The notes beneath the pieces are model-generated. The model was given only the letters and a program-made list of their open reading frames with translations. It was not told the origin of the DNA and did not search any database. Shown here piece after piece: positions 9,881 to 17,989 of a stretch of 64,000 nucleotides of DNA; within the stretch, counting starts at the first letter, position 1, and every line of letters starts with the position of its first letter. The translations under genes were made by a program, and so were the position numbers. Source of the DNA: Nocardia sp. CDC159 (GTDB taxonomy: Bacteria > Actinomycetota > Actinomycetes > Mycobacteriales > Mycobacteriaceae); assembly GCF_023740735.1 (NCBI RefSeq), contig NZ_JAMRXH010000001.1, positions 310,001 through 374,000 on the forward strand, given 5' to 3'.

Positions 9881-10558
9881 GTGCCGAGAAGATTCCGTGA
9901 TCCGCGTCTGCTGGCGTTGCTCCTGCTCGCCGGCGCCCTGGTCGCGGCGACCCTGCTCGCACCGCATCCCACGCCGCAGCAGATCCGGGACTGGGCGCAT
10001 TCGGTCGGCCCGCTGTTTCCGCTGGCGTTCTTCCTGGTCCACGCGATCGTGACGGTCGCGCCGTTCCCCCGCACCGTGTTCACCCTCAGCGCCGGACTGC
10101 TGTTCGGCCCCGCCCTCGGCATCACCCTCGCCGTCGCCGCGACCACGGTCAGCGCGGTGCTGGCACTGCTGCTGGTCCGGGCGCTCGACCGCGAACAGGT
10201 CGCCGCGCGCCTGACCCATCCGGCGGTTCGGGCCGTGGACCGGCGGCTGCGCAAACGCGGCTGGCTCGCCGTGGGCTCGCTGCGCCTGATCGCGCCGGTG
10301 CCGTTCTCGATCATCAACTACTGCGCGGGACTGTCCTCGGTGCGGATGCTGCCGTATCTGCTGGCCACCGTGGTCGGCGTGCTGCCGGGCACGATCGGCG
10401 TGGTGGTGCTCGGCGACGCCCTCACCGGCAGGACCGAGCCCGGACTGCTGGTCCTGTCCGCGATCTGCATCACCATCGGCGTGGTCGGCCTGATCGTCGA
10501 CGCCCGCTGGGGCGCGGATCAATTCGCCGATCCACTCCCCGAGTCCGCCGACGCCTGA
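9881..10558 (+). CDS. TVP38/TMEM64 (VTT-domain) family membrane protein
   Basis: About 225 residues with several hydrophobic helices. The central region resembles the VTT/DedA-like fold: re-entrant loop PFPRTVFTLSAGLLFGPALG, and later GLSSVRMLPYLLATVVGVLPGTIGVVVLGD, with the conserved Gly/Pro pattern of the TVP38/TMEM64 family. Relatives take part in lipid scrambling or membrane homeostasis; the substrate is not evident here. The start is taken as the GTG at 9881, which places the first transmembrane segment near residue 8-25; upstream in-frame codons give a charged, poorly conserved-looking extension. It is transcribed away from mutA. Confidence 0.85.
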   Translation: MPRRFRDPRLLALLLLAGALVAATLLAPHPTPQQIRDWAHSVGPLFPLAFFLVHAIVTVAPFPRTVFTLSAGLLFGPALGITLAVAATTVSAVLALLLVRALDREQVAARLTHPAVRAVDRRLRKRGWLAVGSLRLIAPVPFSIINYCAGLSSVRMLPYLLATVVGVLPGTIGVVVLGDALTGRTEPGLLVLSAICITIGVVGLIVDARWGADQFADPLPESADA

Positions 10559-10571
10559 TCGGCTCGCCGCG

Positions 10572-11027
10572 TCACGCGTGCAGCAGTTCGGCGATATCGG
10601 CCGCCGCGGTCATCAGTATCAGTACCGGAATCACTTTGGAGCCGGGGATGCGGTAGGCGCCGCGGCCGTGCTGTTCGACGATCTTCGCCGAGGAGAGCGC
10701 GCGGATATGGTGATAGAGCTGGCCGGTCGAGGTGAGGCCGACGGCCTCGGCCAGTTCGCCGCCCGTGCGTGGACCGTCGAGCAGCGTCTGGACCAGCGCC
10801 TGCCGGACCGGATGCCCCAGCGCGGCAAGCACTTCCACCCGGGCGGGCGCGGGCAGTTCGAGCACCGCCGCGGCGCCGTAGCTGATGGTCCAGTGGATCT
10901 CGCCGCCGAAGTCGACGCTGCCACGGTATTCGATGAATCCGCGGGCGGGGACATCGGAGCGGCGACGGCCCTCCAGCGCCTGGATTCGCGCTTCCAATTC
11001 CGCGAGCCTGGTCTCGACATCGGTCAT
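10572..11027 (-). CDS. ArsR-type winged-helix transcriptional regulator
   Basis: 151 residues. A short N-terminal coiled coil (ETRLAELEARIQALEGR) is followed by a linker and a winged helix-turn-helix: HPVRQALVQTLLDGPRTGGELAEAVG then TSTGQLYHHIRALSSAKIVEQHGRGAYRI, which is the ArsR/SmtB pattern. No metal-binding Cys or His cluster is evident, so the signal may not be a metal. Its ATG overlaps the stop of the upstream beta-lactamase-fold gene as ATGA, so the two are translationally coupled. A longer in-frame extension upstream is only a shadow of that gene. The C-terminal part is hydrophobic (VIPVLILMTAAADIAELL) and may mediate dimerisation. Confidence 0.8.
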   Translation of the reverse strand: MTDVETRLAELEARIQALEGRRRSDVPARGFIEYRGSVDFGGEIHWTISYGAAAVLELPAPARVEVLAALGHPVRQALVQTLLDGPRTGGELAEAVGLTSTGQLYHHIRALSSAKIVEQHGRGAYRIPGSKVIPVLILMTAAADIAELLHA

Positions 11028-12052
11028 ACCGCACACGTTAATCGGCGCAACATGTCCGGTTCCGCCACGGCGCGAACCAGCAGCTCCTGCGAACTGAAGC
11101 TGGTCAGCGCGCTCTCCCATGCCTTCTCGGGCATACGGCGCTCGAGCAGCACAGCCGTCGCGACCGTGCCGTCGGCTCGACGCAGATAGATCGCGTCGGC
11201 CAGGACCCCGGGGTACGCACCGCCCTTGAAACCCATTGCGACGAAACCGTCCGGCGCGGGCCGCCATTCCAAATGGGCGCGGGCGATATCCGAACCGGCT
11301 CCGAAGCTGCCGGTGGCGATCGACCGGTGCATCGATGCCAGTTGACGCGCGGACGCCGTAGGCGTGGTGTCCGCCCAGGAGGCTTGAATCTCCAAGGACG
11401 GCATGGATTTCGACCGCATCGCCGCGCGATAGGCCGGGTCGGCGGCGTACCGTCGCGCCGCCGCCCACACGTCCACGACCTGAGGATCGAGCAGGCGAAT
11501 CGCATCGCCGAGCTTCGAGGACGGCTGATACTCGTGCCATCCGCCCGCTTCGGCGGCGTCGATCAGGGCCCGGTCGCCGAGACGGTCGCGCAGATAGTCC
11601 GGGACGGCGTTGTCGCTTTCCCGGATCATCGCGCTGACCATCTCATCGAGAGTGACCGTGTCGCCGGGCAGCCGTGAGCGTGCCTGTTCGTGCGCTCCCC
11701 CGTCGGTGCCCGGAAAGGCCCACCGCTCCCATTCGCCGACGGGGATGCGTTCGTGGGGATCGAGGGTTCCCGCCGCGACGGCGCGGGCGTAGGCGGCGAG
11801 TGGGACGACCTTCACGGCCGAGGCGATGGGCTGCTGGTCATCGATGCGACGCCCGACCGTATGACCCCGCCCGTCGTCGACGGCGATCGCAATACCATTC
11901 GGTTCCTTGCTGATTCGCCCCAGCCAGCCCTCGGACGAGTTCACATCCGCGGCAGGCATCGGCGCGCAGTCCGGGCCGGACGCCGCGTGACTCGAACATC
12001 CCACCAGCGCCGGCACCATCACGACAAGGACGAAAGCAAGCCTGCTCCACAT
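11024..12052 (-). CDS. Beta-lactamase-fold serine hydrolase lipoprotein
   Basis: 342 residues. The N-terminus is a lipoprotein signal (hydrophobic FVLVVMVPALVGC, lipobox LVGC), so the protein is exported and membrane anchored. The class A beta-lactamase/PBP active site can be traced: SxxK in IASAVKV, SDN in RESDNAVPDYL, and a KGG in GFKGGAYPG where KTG is usual. The class A Glu166 loop is not obvious. It could hydrolyse beta-lactams or act on peptidoglycan or esters. The start at 12052 has GGGGGAA upstream. It is coupled by an ATGA overlap to the ArsR-type regulator, an uncommon partner for a lactamase-like protein. Confidence 0.82.
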   Translation of the reverse strand: MWSRLAFVLVVMVPALVGCSSHAASGPDCAPMPAADVNSSEGWLGRISKEPNGIAIAVDDGRGHTVGRRIDDQQPIASAVKVVPLAAYARAVAAGTLDPHERIPVGEWERWAFPGTDGGAHEQARSRLPGDTVTLDEMVSAMIRESDNAVPDYLRDRLGDRALIDAAEAGGWHEYQPSSKLGDAIRLLDPQVVDVWAAARRYAADPAYRAAMRSKSMPSLEIQASWADTTPTASARQLASMHRSIATGSFGAGSDIARAHLEWRPAPDGFVAMGFKGGAYPGVLADAIYLRRADGTVATAVLLERRMPEKAWESALTSFSSQELLVRAVAEPDMLRRLTCAV

Positions 12053-12150
12053 AGGTTCCCCCGTAAATCCGAAATTCCGTAATAGCGATACACCGACGAT
12101 AGCCGTCAGCACGACCGATGTCGAGATCTATTGCGGCGCAGCTGGTCAGT

Positions 12151-12726
12151 TCACGAGCTCAGCGGGTGGGCCGTGGCGCGCAGCGTCCAGGACGTCGACC
12201 GGCCGTGCAGGGTGGTGGCGCTCAGCGGCGCGATATCCATGCGCCAGAAGGATTTCGGGGGTGCGTCGAGGGCGAGCAGGATGACGGCCCGCACGACGGC
12301 CGGATGGGTGACGGCGGCGATTCGCCGAGGCGTGGCGGTCAGCGTGGGCAGCCAGGCGGACACGCGCGCGAGCAGGTCGGTGAGCGATTCGCCGCCGGGT
12401 GGGCGGTGGCCGGGGTCGGTGAGCCAGGCGGTGAGGTCGGCGGGCGGCAGGGCGTCCATCGAACGGCCTGCCCAGGCACCGTAATTCAGATCGGCGAGCG
12501 CGGATTCGGGGGTGGCCGCCGCGCCGAGGGCCGCGGCGGTAGCGCGGGTGCGGGCTTCCGAGCCGGTCAGGACGAGGTCGGCGCGGTCGACGAGATGCGG
12601 CCGGCCGACCTTCGTCAGCGCGCGCCGTCCGAGTTCGTTGATCGGCTCGTCCGCCGGGAAGCGGGCCGCGGCGACGGCGTCGGTGAGCGCGTGGGTGATC
12701 AGGGTGAGGCGGGTGAGCTTGCTCAT
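12151..12726 (-). CDS. Histidine phosphatase family protein with variant active site
   Basis: 191 residues of the phosphoglycerate mutase-like histidine phosphatase superfamily. The N-terminal signature, normally RHG, reads THA in LTLITHALTD, so the first catalytic His is kept but the Arg and Gly are changed. The phosphate-pocket Arg in GSEARTRATA, the LNYGAWAGRSM region and the second His in VTHPAVVRAVI are present. It overlaps the cbtA stop by ATGA and is third in the B12-riboswitch-controlled unit, so a link to cobalamin metabolism (CobC-like) is plausible; activity is uncertain because of the altered signature. Confidence 0.85.
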   Translation of the reverse strand: MSKLTRLTLITHALTDAVAAARFPADEPINELGRRALTKVGRPHLVDRADLVLTGSEARTRATAAALGAAATPESALADLNYGAWAGRSMDALPPADLTAWLTDPGHRPPGGESLTDLLARVSAWLPTLTATPRRIAAVTHPAVVRAVILLALDAPPKSFWRMDIAPLSATTLHGRSTSWTLRATAHPLSS

Positions 12727-13577
12727 GCCGGCGCGGCGGGCGCGCTCTCGTCGCGGTGGCCGGCGCGGGCCAGCAGGCGGGGGGCCAGGGTGGCCATGCC
12801 GAAGCCGATGACGGTCCACAGGATCACTTGGCCCAGCAGCGAATACAGGCGGAAGTAGTACAGGTCGTCGGCGGGGAAGCCCGGGAAGACGATGCGGCCC
12901 GACGGGTCGGTCAGCGGTCGCGGCGTGTCGGTCGCGAAGCCGCCGCCGACCGGCTCGGCGCCCAGCTCTCCCGGCCAGGGCAGCAGGGCCATCACGACAC
13001 CCATCACGACCACGAAGGCCGCGCCCGCGAGCACGGCGGCATTCCAAACCCCCAGGCGCGCTTGCAGTTTGCGGCTCAGCCAGATCGCCGCCAGCAGCAG
13101 CGCCACGGTGAGCGCCACCATCGCCAGATGCAGCCCGGTGCGTTCGGCGATGGTGTCGGCGTTGCCGACCGCCGGTGGATTGGGCGGATACTTCACGAAC
13201 GGCACGCCGTACAGCGCCAGGAACATACCCCCCGCAACGAGCAGCGCCAGTGGCCGCGGGGCGAGCCGGGCGGCGCGGCCCAGCGCGATGCAGTACACGA
13301 CCGCGAACAGCGCGCCCACGGCCGCGCCGAAGACGATGATCCCGAAGCCGAGGCCCGCATTGGCCTGCACCGAACGGGTGAACAGCTCCGCCTCGTGCAC
13401 ATGCTCCACGGCATGCCCGGCGGCCCTGTCCAACTCCAGCCGCGCGTCCTCGCGCCCGCCCTCGTAGTCGATGGCCCGGTCGATGATCGGTTCGGACAGC
13501 ACCCGGGCGAAGACGAAGGCCAGCAGGCCGCCCAGCGCGCCGAACAGCACGCCCAGGCCGATGATCCGCTTTTCCAT
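12723..13577 (-). CDS. cbtA: CbtA, cobalt transporter subunit
   Basis: 284 residues with five or six transmembrane helices and the CbtA pattern: MEKRIIGLGVLFGALGGLLAFVFARV at the start, a His-bearing loop GHAVEHVHEAELFTRSVQ, and the conserved ALYGVPFVKYPPNPPAVG. CbtA with CbtB forms a predicted cobalt uptake system found almost only under cobalamin riboswitches. Here it follows cbtB by 21 bp and precedes the phosphatase with an ATGA overlap. Cobalt import would feed B12 synthesis, which the mutase encoded nearby needs. No ATPase is part of this system. Confidence 0.93.
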   Translation of the reverse strand: MEKRIIGLGVLFGALGGLLAFVFARVLSEPIIDRAIDYEGGREDARLELDRAAGHAVEHVHEAELFTRSVQANAGLGFGIIVFGAAVGALFAVVYCIALGRAARLAPRPLALLVAGGMFLALYGVPFVKYPPNPPAVGNADTIAERTGLHLAMVALTVALLLAAIWLSRKLQARLGVWNAAVLAGAAFVVVMGVVMALLPWPGELGAEPVGGGFATDTPRPLTDPSGRIVFPGFPADDLYYFRLYSLLGQVILWTVIGFGMATLAPRLLARAGHRDESAPAAPA

Positions 13578-13598
13578 TGTGTGAGCTCGATTCCGCGA

Positions 13599-13814
13599 CT
13601 AGTGGCAGGGGAATCCGAGCAGGTGCCGCCCGTCGTGCACGAACTCGTGCACGTGCATGTCGTCCCCGAAGACCGACACCGCACCCTGGTCGAAGCCGAC
13701 GAAGTAAACGGCGAGCAGCGCGAGCACCGTGGTGCCGACCAGCCACAGGGCGGTGCTCGGAATCGAGAGCGAGAGCGCGGGGACGCCGGAGCGGGGAGCG
13801 TAGGACGTAGCCAC
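13599..13814 (-). CDS. cbtB: CbtB, small cobalt transporter subunit
   Basis: 71 residues: one transmembrane helix (TALWLVGTTVLALLAVYFVGF) followed by the His-rich C-terminal tail HVHEFVHDGRHLLGFPCH, the defining metal-binding feature of CbtB. The GTG start at 13814 has AAGGAG upstream, located right after a short hairpin at the end of the riboswitch leader, so translation of this first gene is the likely control point. It is the leading gene of the cbtB-cbtA-phosphatase unit. Confidence 0.93.
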   Translation of the reverse strand: MATSYAPRSGVPALSLSIPSTALWLVGTTVLALLAVYFVGFDQGAVSVFGDDMHVHEFVHDGRHLLGFPCH

Positions 13815-13854
13815 GAAGACTCCTTAACTACAGGGGATTACGCGTCCCCGTCGT

Positions 13855-13985
13855 CGGACAGACCAGGCGATGCGAGGGTCTGGCTCGCACCCGGACGGGT
13901 GCTCACAGTGGCGCGACCGCTCCGGTTTCGCACCGGATTCCTCGATTCATCGCCCACTCACCATACGAAACCCCCGACTTGCCGG
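13855..13985 (-). ncRNA. Cobalamin riboswitch upstream of cbtB
   Basis: Read on the minus strand, the leader contains the core GGAATCCGGTGCGAAACCGG, then the B12 box with CGCGCCACTGTGA (complement of 13904-13916) and, after a GC hairpin, GAGCCAGACC (about 13876-13885). These are the conserved elements of the cobalamin riboswitch in their normal order. A short GGGGA/TCCCC hairpin at about 13834-13850 lies directly before the cbtB ribosome binding site and could hide or free it, so the switch probably acts on translation when adenosylcobalamin is bound. Boundaries are approximate. Confidence 0.9.
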
Positions 13986-14103
13986 TCAATCGGCGCGCGC
14001 CGCCCGGGATGCCCTACTGCACGCGCGGCGGATCTGGACCGTATTCCAAGTTGAGATAGCCGGCAAGTTGCAGATTTTATTCTCTAGGCGAACTCTGCCG
14101 ACC

Positions 14104-14146
14104 GGAAATAAAATACGGTCCGCCCCCGAATTCGAGGGCGGACCGT
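14104..14146 (-). terminator. Intrinsic terminator after the rpf-like gene
   Basis: An 11-bp perfect stem (ACGGTCCGCCC at 14115-14125 pairing with GGGCGGACCGT at 14136-14146, 10-nt loop) is followed, on the minus strand, by ATTTTATTT. It lies 23 bp past the stop of the transglycosylase gene and separates it from the riboswitch leader. In this GC-rich window it is the clearest factor-independent terminator. Confidence 0.85.
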
Positions 14147-14169
14147 TTTCGTTCGCGGTCTCGCGAAAC

Positions 14170-14730
<561 letters not shown>

Positions 14731-14759
14731 TTACGCAGTTCGGACCGGAAGAAACGCGG

Positions 14760-14817
14760 ACTACATTTCTGTAGTTACCATGTCGTTATGTGCGCGAGAT
14801 CACCGCTTTATAGTGAT
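14760..14817 (+). promoter_or_regulatory. Candidate promoter/operator of the tau operon
   Basis: In the roughly 500-bp gap between the rpf-like gene and tauC two inverted repeats occur: ACTACATTTCTGTAGT at 14760-14775 (6-bp arms, 4-bp spacer) and ATCAC/GTGAT at 14799-14817 spanning TATAGT (14808-14813), a possible -10 element. Position and AT-content suggest the regulated promoter of the downstream taurine importer. From 14818 to 15004 I see only the presumed leader and the uncertain start region of tauC. Confidence 0.4.
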
Positions 14818-15004
14818 TCGCGTCGCAGCCCCATGGGTACGCCCGCTCGATTCGAATCACGCTGATCGTGGCCCTGGCCGGGGCGGGCGCCGCCGGGCGA
14901 GGATCGCCCCGGATGGGCGCGGCTCGTACCCGGCCATCCGGTTCGATCGAGCGCGAGAGAGGTGGCGACGGGGTGTCGGAGACGGCGACGGGGTGGGACG
15001 CCCG

Positions 15005-15871
15005 GTGATCAGCATCGCGGCCGGTCGAGCGGCTCCCAGGACATCCGCCCCCGCCACCGGGTTTTCGCCCCGTGTCCGCCGCGTCGCGGTGCGGGTGCTG
15101 TCGGTGGTCGGATTCGTGGGGCTGTGGTGGGCCATCGGTGCGGCGCGGCTGATCGATCCGCAGTTCCTGCCCGGCCCGGGGGCGGTTTGGGAGGCGTTCG
15201 CGCGGGCCAACAGCTGGCATCGGCTCGCACCGGGCGTGCCGCGCGAGGTGCGCGGCGAGCAGAACTACTTCCTCTGGGAACACCTGGTGGCCAGCCTGCA
15301 GCGCATCGGCGCGGGCGCGGGCGCGGCGGTCGTGCTCGGCCCCGTCGTGGGTTTCGTGCTGGGCACCTCGAAAATCGTCGCGGCCGTGGTGGAGCCGTAT
15401 TTGAACTTCCTGCGGGCGCTGCCGCCGCTGGGCTATATCGGCCTGCTCATCGTGTGGTTCGGCATCGGCGACACCGCCAAGATCTGGCTGCTGTTCCTGG
15501 CGGCCTTCCCACCGATGGTGATCGCGACCATGGCCGGGGTGCACGGGGTGTCGGCCGATCGGATCAATGCCGCGCGGTCGCTCGGCGCGAGCCGGGTGCA
15601 GGTGATCACCCGGGTGCTGCTACCCGCGACCGCGCCGGAGGTGATCGGCGGAATCCGGGTCGCGATCGGATTCGCCTGGACCACGGTGGTGGCGGCCGAG
15701 CTCAACAACGGCATCCCCGGCATCGGCGGACTCGCCTATCTGGCGGCTCAGCGCCTGGACACGCCGCTCACGCTGGCCTGCATCATCGTCATCGGCGGCA
15801 CGGCGCTCGCCCTCGACGCCGCGATCAAGGGGATCGGCGCGGTGGCCGTCCCGTGGAAAGGTAAGGCATGA
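15005..15871 (+). CDS. tauC: Taurine/sulfonate ABC transporter permease
   Basis: About 288 residues with six transmembrane helices and the BPD_transp_1 signature: the cytoplasmic EAA loop INAARSLGASRVQVITRVLLPATAPEVIGGIRVAIG is followed by AWTTVVAAEL, as in TauC/SsuC. The N-terminal part LWWAIGAARLIDPQFLPGPGAVW also matches TauC. It forms the membrane channel of a taurine-type importer. The start is uncertain: GTG codons at 14993 and 15005 are both in frame shortly before the first membrane helix, and no strong ribosome site decides. Its stop overlaps the tauA ATG as ATGA. Confidence 0.88.
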   Translation: MISIAAGRAAPRTSAPATGFSPRVRRVAVRVLSVVGFVGLWWAIGAARLIDPQFLPGPGAVWEAFARANSWHRLAPGVPREVRGEQNYFLWEHLVASLQRIGAGAGAAVVLGPVVGFVLGTSKIVAAVVEPYLNFLRALPPLGYIGLLIVWFGIGDTAKIWLLFLAAFPPMVIATMAGVHGVSADRINAARSLGASRVQVITRVLLPATAPEVIGGIRVAIGFAWTTVVAAELNNGIPGIGGLAYLAAQRLDTPLTLACIIVIGGTALALDAAIKGIGAVAVPWKGKA

Positions 15872-16923
15872 GAACGACTCTCGTCGCCGCAGCGCTCGTC
15901 GGCGCGCTGACCCTGGCGCTGACCGGATGCGTCGAATCCGGGCGCACCGACTCGTCGCGGTCGACGGGTCCGGCGGTGGCGTGCCCGGTACCGGTGGACG
16001 AAACCTTCACCGGCAGTGTGCGAATCGGATATCAGGACATTCCCAACGGCGATCTGATCGTCAAGGACACCGGCCTACTCGACACCTGCCTGCCGAACGG
16101 GACGTTCACCTGGTCGAAGTTCTCCTCCGGGGCCGACGTGATCCAGGCGTTCGGCGCGAACTCCCTCGATATCGGGCTGCTGGGCAGCGCCGCGCTCGCA
16201 CGCGCCCTCTCGGCCCCGCTGCGGCAGAATCTGCGGGCCATCTGGATTCACGATGTGATCGGCACCGCCGAATCGCTGGTGGCCAAGGATCCCGCGATCA
16301 CCTCGGTGGCCGGGCTGCGTGGTAAGCGCATCGCCGTGCCGTTCGCCAGCACCGCCCACTACAGCCTGCTGGCGGCGCTGTCGGCGGCCGGGATCGATAA
16401 GGATGTGCGGTTGGTCAACCTCACGCCCGATGCGATTCTCGGTGCGTGGAAGGGTGATCAGATCGATGCCGCGTTCATCTGGGAGCCCACGCTGTCGCAG
16501 CTGCTGACCGACGGCCACGTCGTCACCTCGGCCGCCGCGACCGCCCAGGGGGGCAAGCCCACCTACGACCTCGCGGGCGCACGGGCCGACTTCGTCTCGG
16601 CCAATCCGGAATTCCTCGCGGTGTGGACCGCGGTGCAGGATTGGGCGGTGGGGCAGATCAACGGCGCTCCCGCCGAGGCGGCCGCCCATATCGCAGCTCA
16701 GTTGGGCGTGCCCGTCGACGCCGTGCGCAAGCAGCTCGCCGGATACTCCTATCCCGGCGCACGCGCCCAGGCGGGCCCGGAATATCTGGGCGGGCAATTG
16801 GGCGAAGATCTGCGCGGCACCGCCGAATTCCTACTGGGCCAGGGTGAGGTGCAGGGCGTGGCCGGGCCGGAAGTGTATTCCGGCGCAAGCTATTCCGATG
16901 CGGCGCGGGTGAGCGTCAAGTGA
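15868..16923 (+). CDS. tauA: Taurine ABC transporter substrate-binding lipoprotein
   Basis: 351 residues. Lipoprotein signal with lipobox LTGC at about residue 20; then the NMT1/TauA-type periplasmic-binding fold: SVRIGYQDIP, TWSKFSSGADVIQAF, DIGLLGSAALARA, GKRIAVPFASTAHYSLLAALSAAGI, and AAFIWEPT. The HYSLLAAL block and overall order follow E. coli TauA closely, so taurine or a related sulfonate is the likely ligand. It is the extracellular receptor that delivers the ligand to TauC. Gene overlaps on both sides (ATGA, GTGA) show a tight operon. Confidence 0.9.
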   Translation: MRTTLVAAALVGALTLALTGCVESGRTDSSRSTGPAVACPVPVDETFTGSVRIGYQDIPNGDLIVKDTGLLDTCLPNGTFTWSKFSSGADVIQAFGANSLDIGLLGSAALARALSAPLRQNLRAIWIHDVIGTAESLVAKDPAITSVAGLRGKRIAVPFASTAHYSLLAALSAAGIDKDVRLVNLTPDAILGAWKGDQIDAAFIWEPTLSQLLTDGHVVTSAAATAQGGKPTYDLAGARADFVSANPEFLAVWTAVQDWAVGQINGAPAEAAAHIAAQLGVPVDAVRKQLAGYSYPGARAQAGPEYLGGQLGEDLRGTAEFLLGQGEVQGVAGPEVYSGASYSDAARVSVK

Positions 16924-17711
16924 CGACGGCGGTCGACGATCGGGTGGTGCTGACGGGGGTGTCGAAGACCTACGACACCGCCAGCGGTGCGACGGTCGCC
17001 TTGGCGCCCACCGATCTGATCATCGAGCCCGGCGAATTCGTCAGCGTCGTCGGGCCGTCGGGCTGCGGGAAGTCCACGCTGCTCAATCTGCTGGCCGGAT
17101 TCCTGACCCCCACCGCCGGCAGCCTGCTGGTCGGGCCCGATCCGGTGGCCGGGCCCGGACCCGAGCGCGGTGTGGTCTTCCAGTCGCCGACGCTGTATCC
17201 ATGGCTGTCGGTGCGCGGCAATGTGGAATTCGGCCCGAAATGCCGTGGCGTGGACCGCAGCACGCGCCGCGCCGAGGCGCTGCGGCTGCTCGAGCTGGTC
17301 GGCCTGGCCGACTCGGCCGACAAGCGCCCCTACGAGCTGTCCGGCGGCATGCAGCAGCGCGCCCAGATCGCGCGGGTGCTGGCCAACGATCCGCGCATCA
17401 TTCTCATGGACGAGCCCTACGGGGCGCTGGATCAGCTGACCCGCGAACGACTGCAGGTGGAGCTGCTGCGGCTGTGGCGACGGGCGGGCAAAACCATTGT
17501 CTTCGTGACGCATTCGGTGGCCGAGGCGGTCTTCCTGTCCACCCGGGTGCTGGTGATGAGCGCGCGGCCCGGCCGGATCATCGTCGATCGCCGCATCGAG
17601 CTACCCGGGGATACCGCCGACGGCGTTCGCGAGTTGGCGGTCACCGCGACTCCCGAGTTTCAGGCGCTCAAATCCGCTCTGGCGCAGGCTATCTACGACG
17701 CGCACGGGTGA
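16920..17711 (+). CDS. tauB: Taurine ABC transporter ATP-binding protein
   Basis: 263 residues with all ABC ATPase motifs: Walker A GPSGCGKST, Q-loop VVFQSPTLYPWLSV, signature ELSGGMQQR, Walker B RIILMDEPYGALD, and the switch His in FVTHSVAEAVFL. It is of the TauB/SsuB type and energises uptake through TauC. The GTG start overlaps the tauA stop as GTGA. No tauD dioxygenase or sulfonate monooxygenase is next to it, so the released sulfur must be handled by genes elsewhere. The following 278 bp to the convergent TPR gene hold a GCCCCCGGGGGC palindrome but no convincing terminator. Confidence 0.92.
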   Translation: MTTAVDDRVVLTGVSKTYDTASGATVALAPTDLIIEPGEFVSVVGPSGCGKSTLLNLLAGFLTPTAGSLLVGPDPVAGPGPERGVVFQSPTLYPWLSVRGNVEFGPKCRGVDRSTRRAEALRLLELVGLADSADKRPYELSGGMQQRAQIARVLANDPRIILMDEPYGALDQLTRERLQVELLRLWRRAGKTIVFVTHSVAEAVFLSTRVLVMSARPGRIIVDRRIELPGDTADGVRELAVTATPEFQALKSALAQAIYDAHG

Positions 17712-17989
17712 AGCGCACCCGGGCGCGCCCAGGCAACCCGGTGATCGGACCGCGACGGACACGGTCGTCGGCGCGTCCGAAGCCGGCTGCCCCCGGGGGC
17801 GTCCCCGGTACACGCGCTTCGCCACGGTGCCGAATTCGTTACCGGCAAAACCGATCCTGAATTTCTTCGCCGTCACGAGTTCCCCGGGCCGCGGGCCGTC
17901 GCGATTGCCCATCGGCCACGCCGCGCCTGGATGGGATGGGCGACGCTGGAGCCGTCCCGCGGAGGTGTCTGCCCGCGGGAGCGACCGCC

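Noticed and set aside
11028..11540. N-terminal extension of the ArsR-type regulator by 171 codons
   Set aside because: The extension overlaps the lactamase-fold gene in another frame and has no coherent fold; the ATG at 11027 overlaps that gene's stop in the usual ATGA way.
17780..17810. Terminator after tauB from the GCCCCCGGGGGC palindrome
   Set aside because: There is no U-tract and the palindrome has no loop, so it would not form a useful hairpin.
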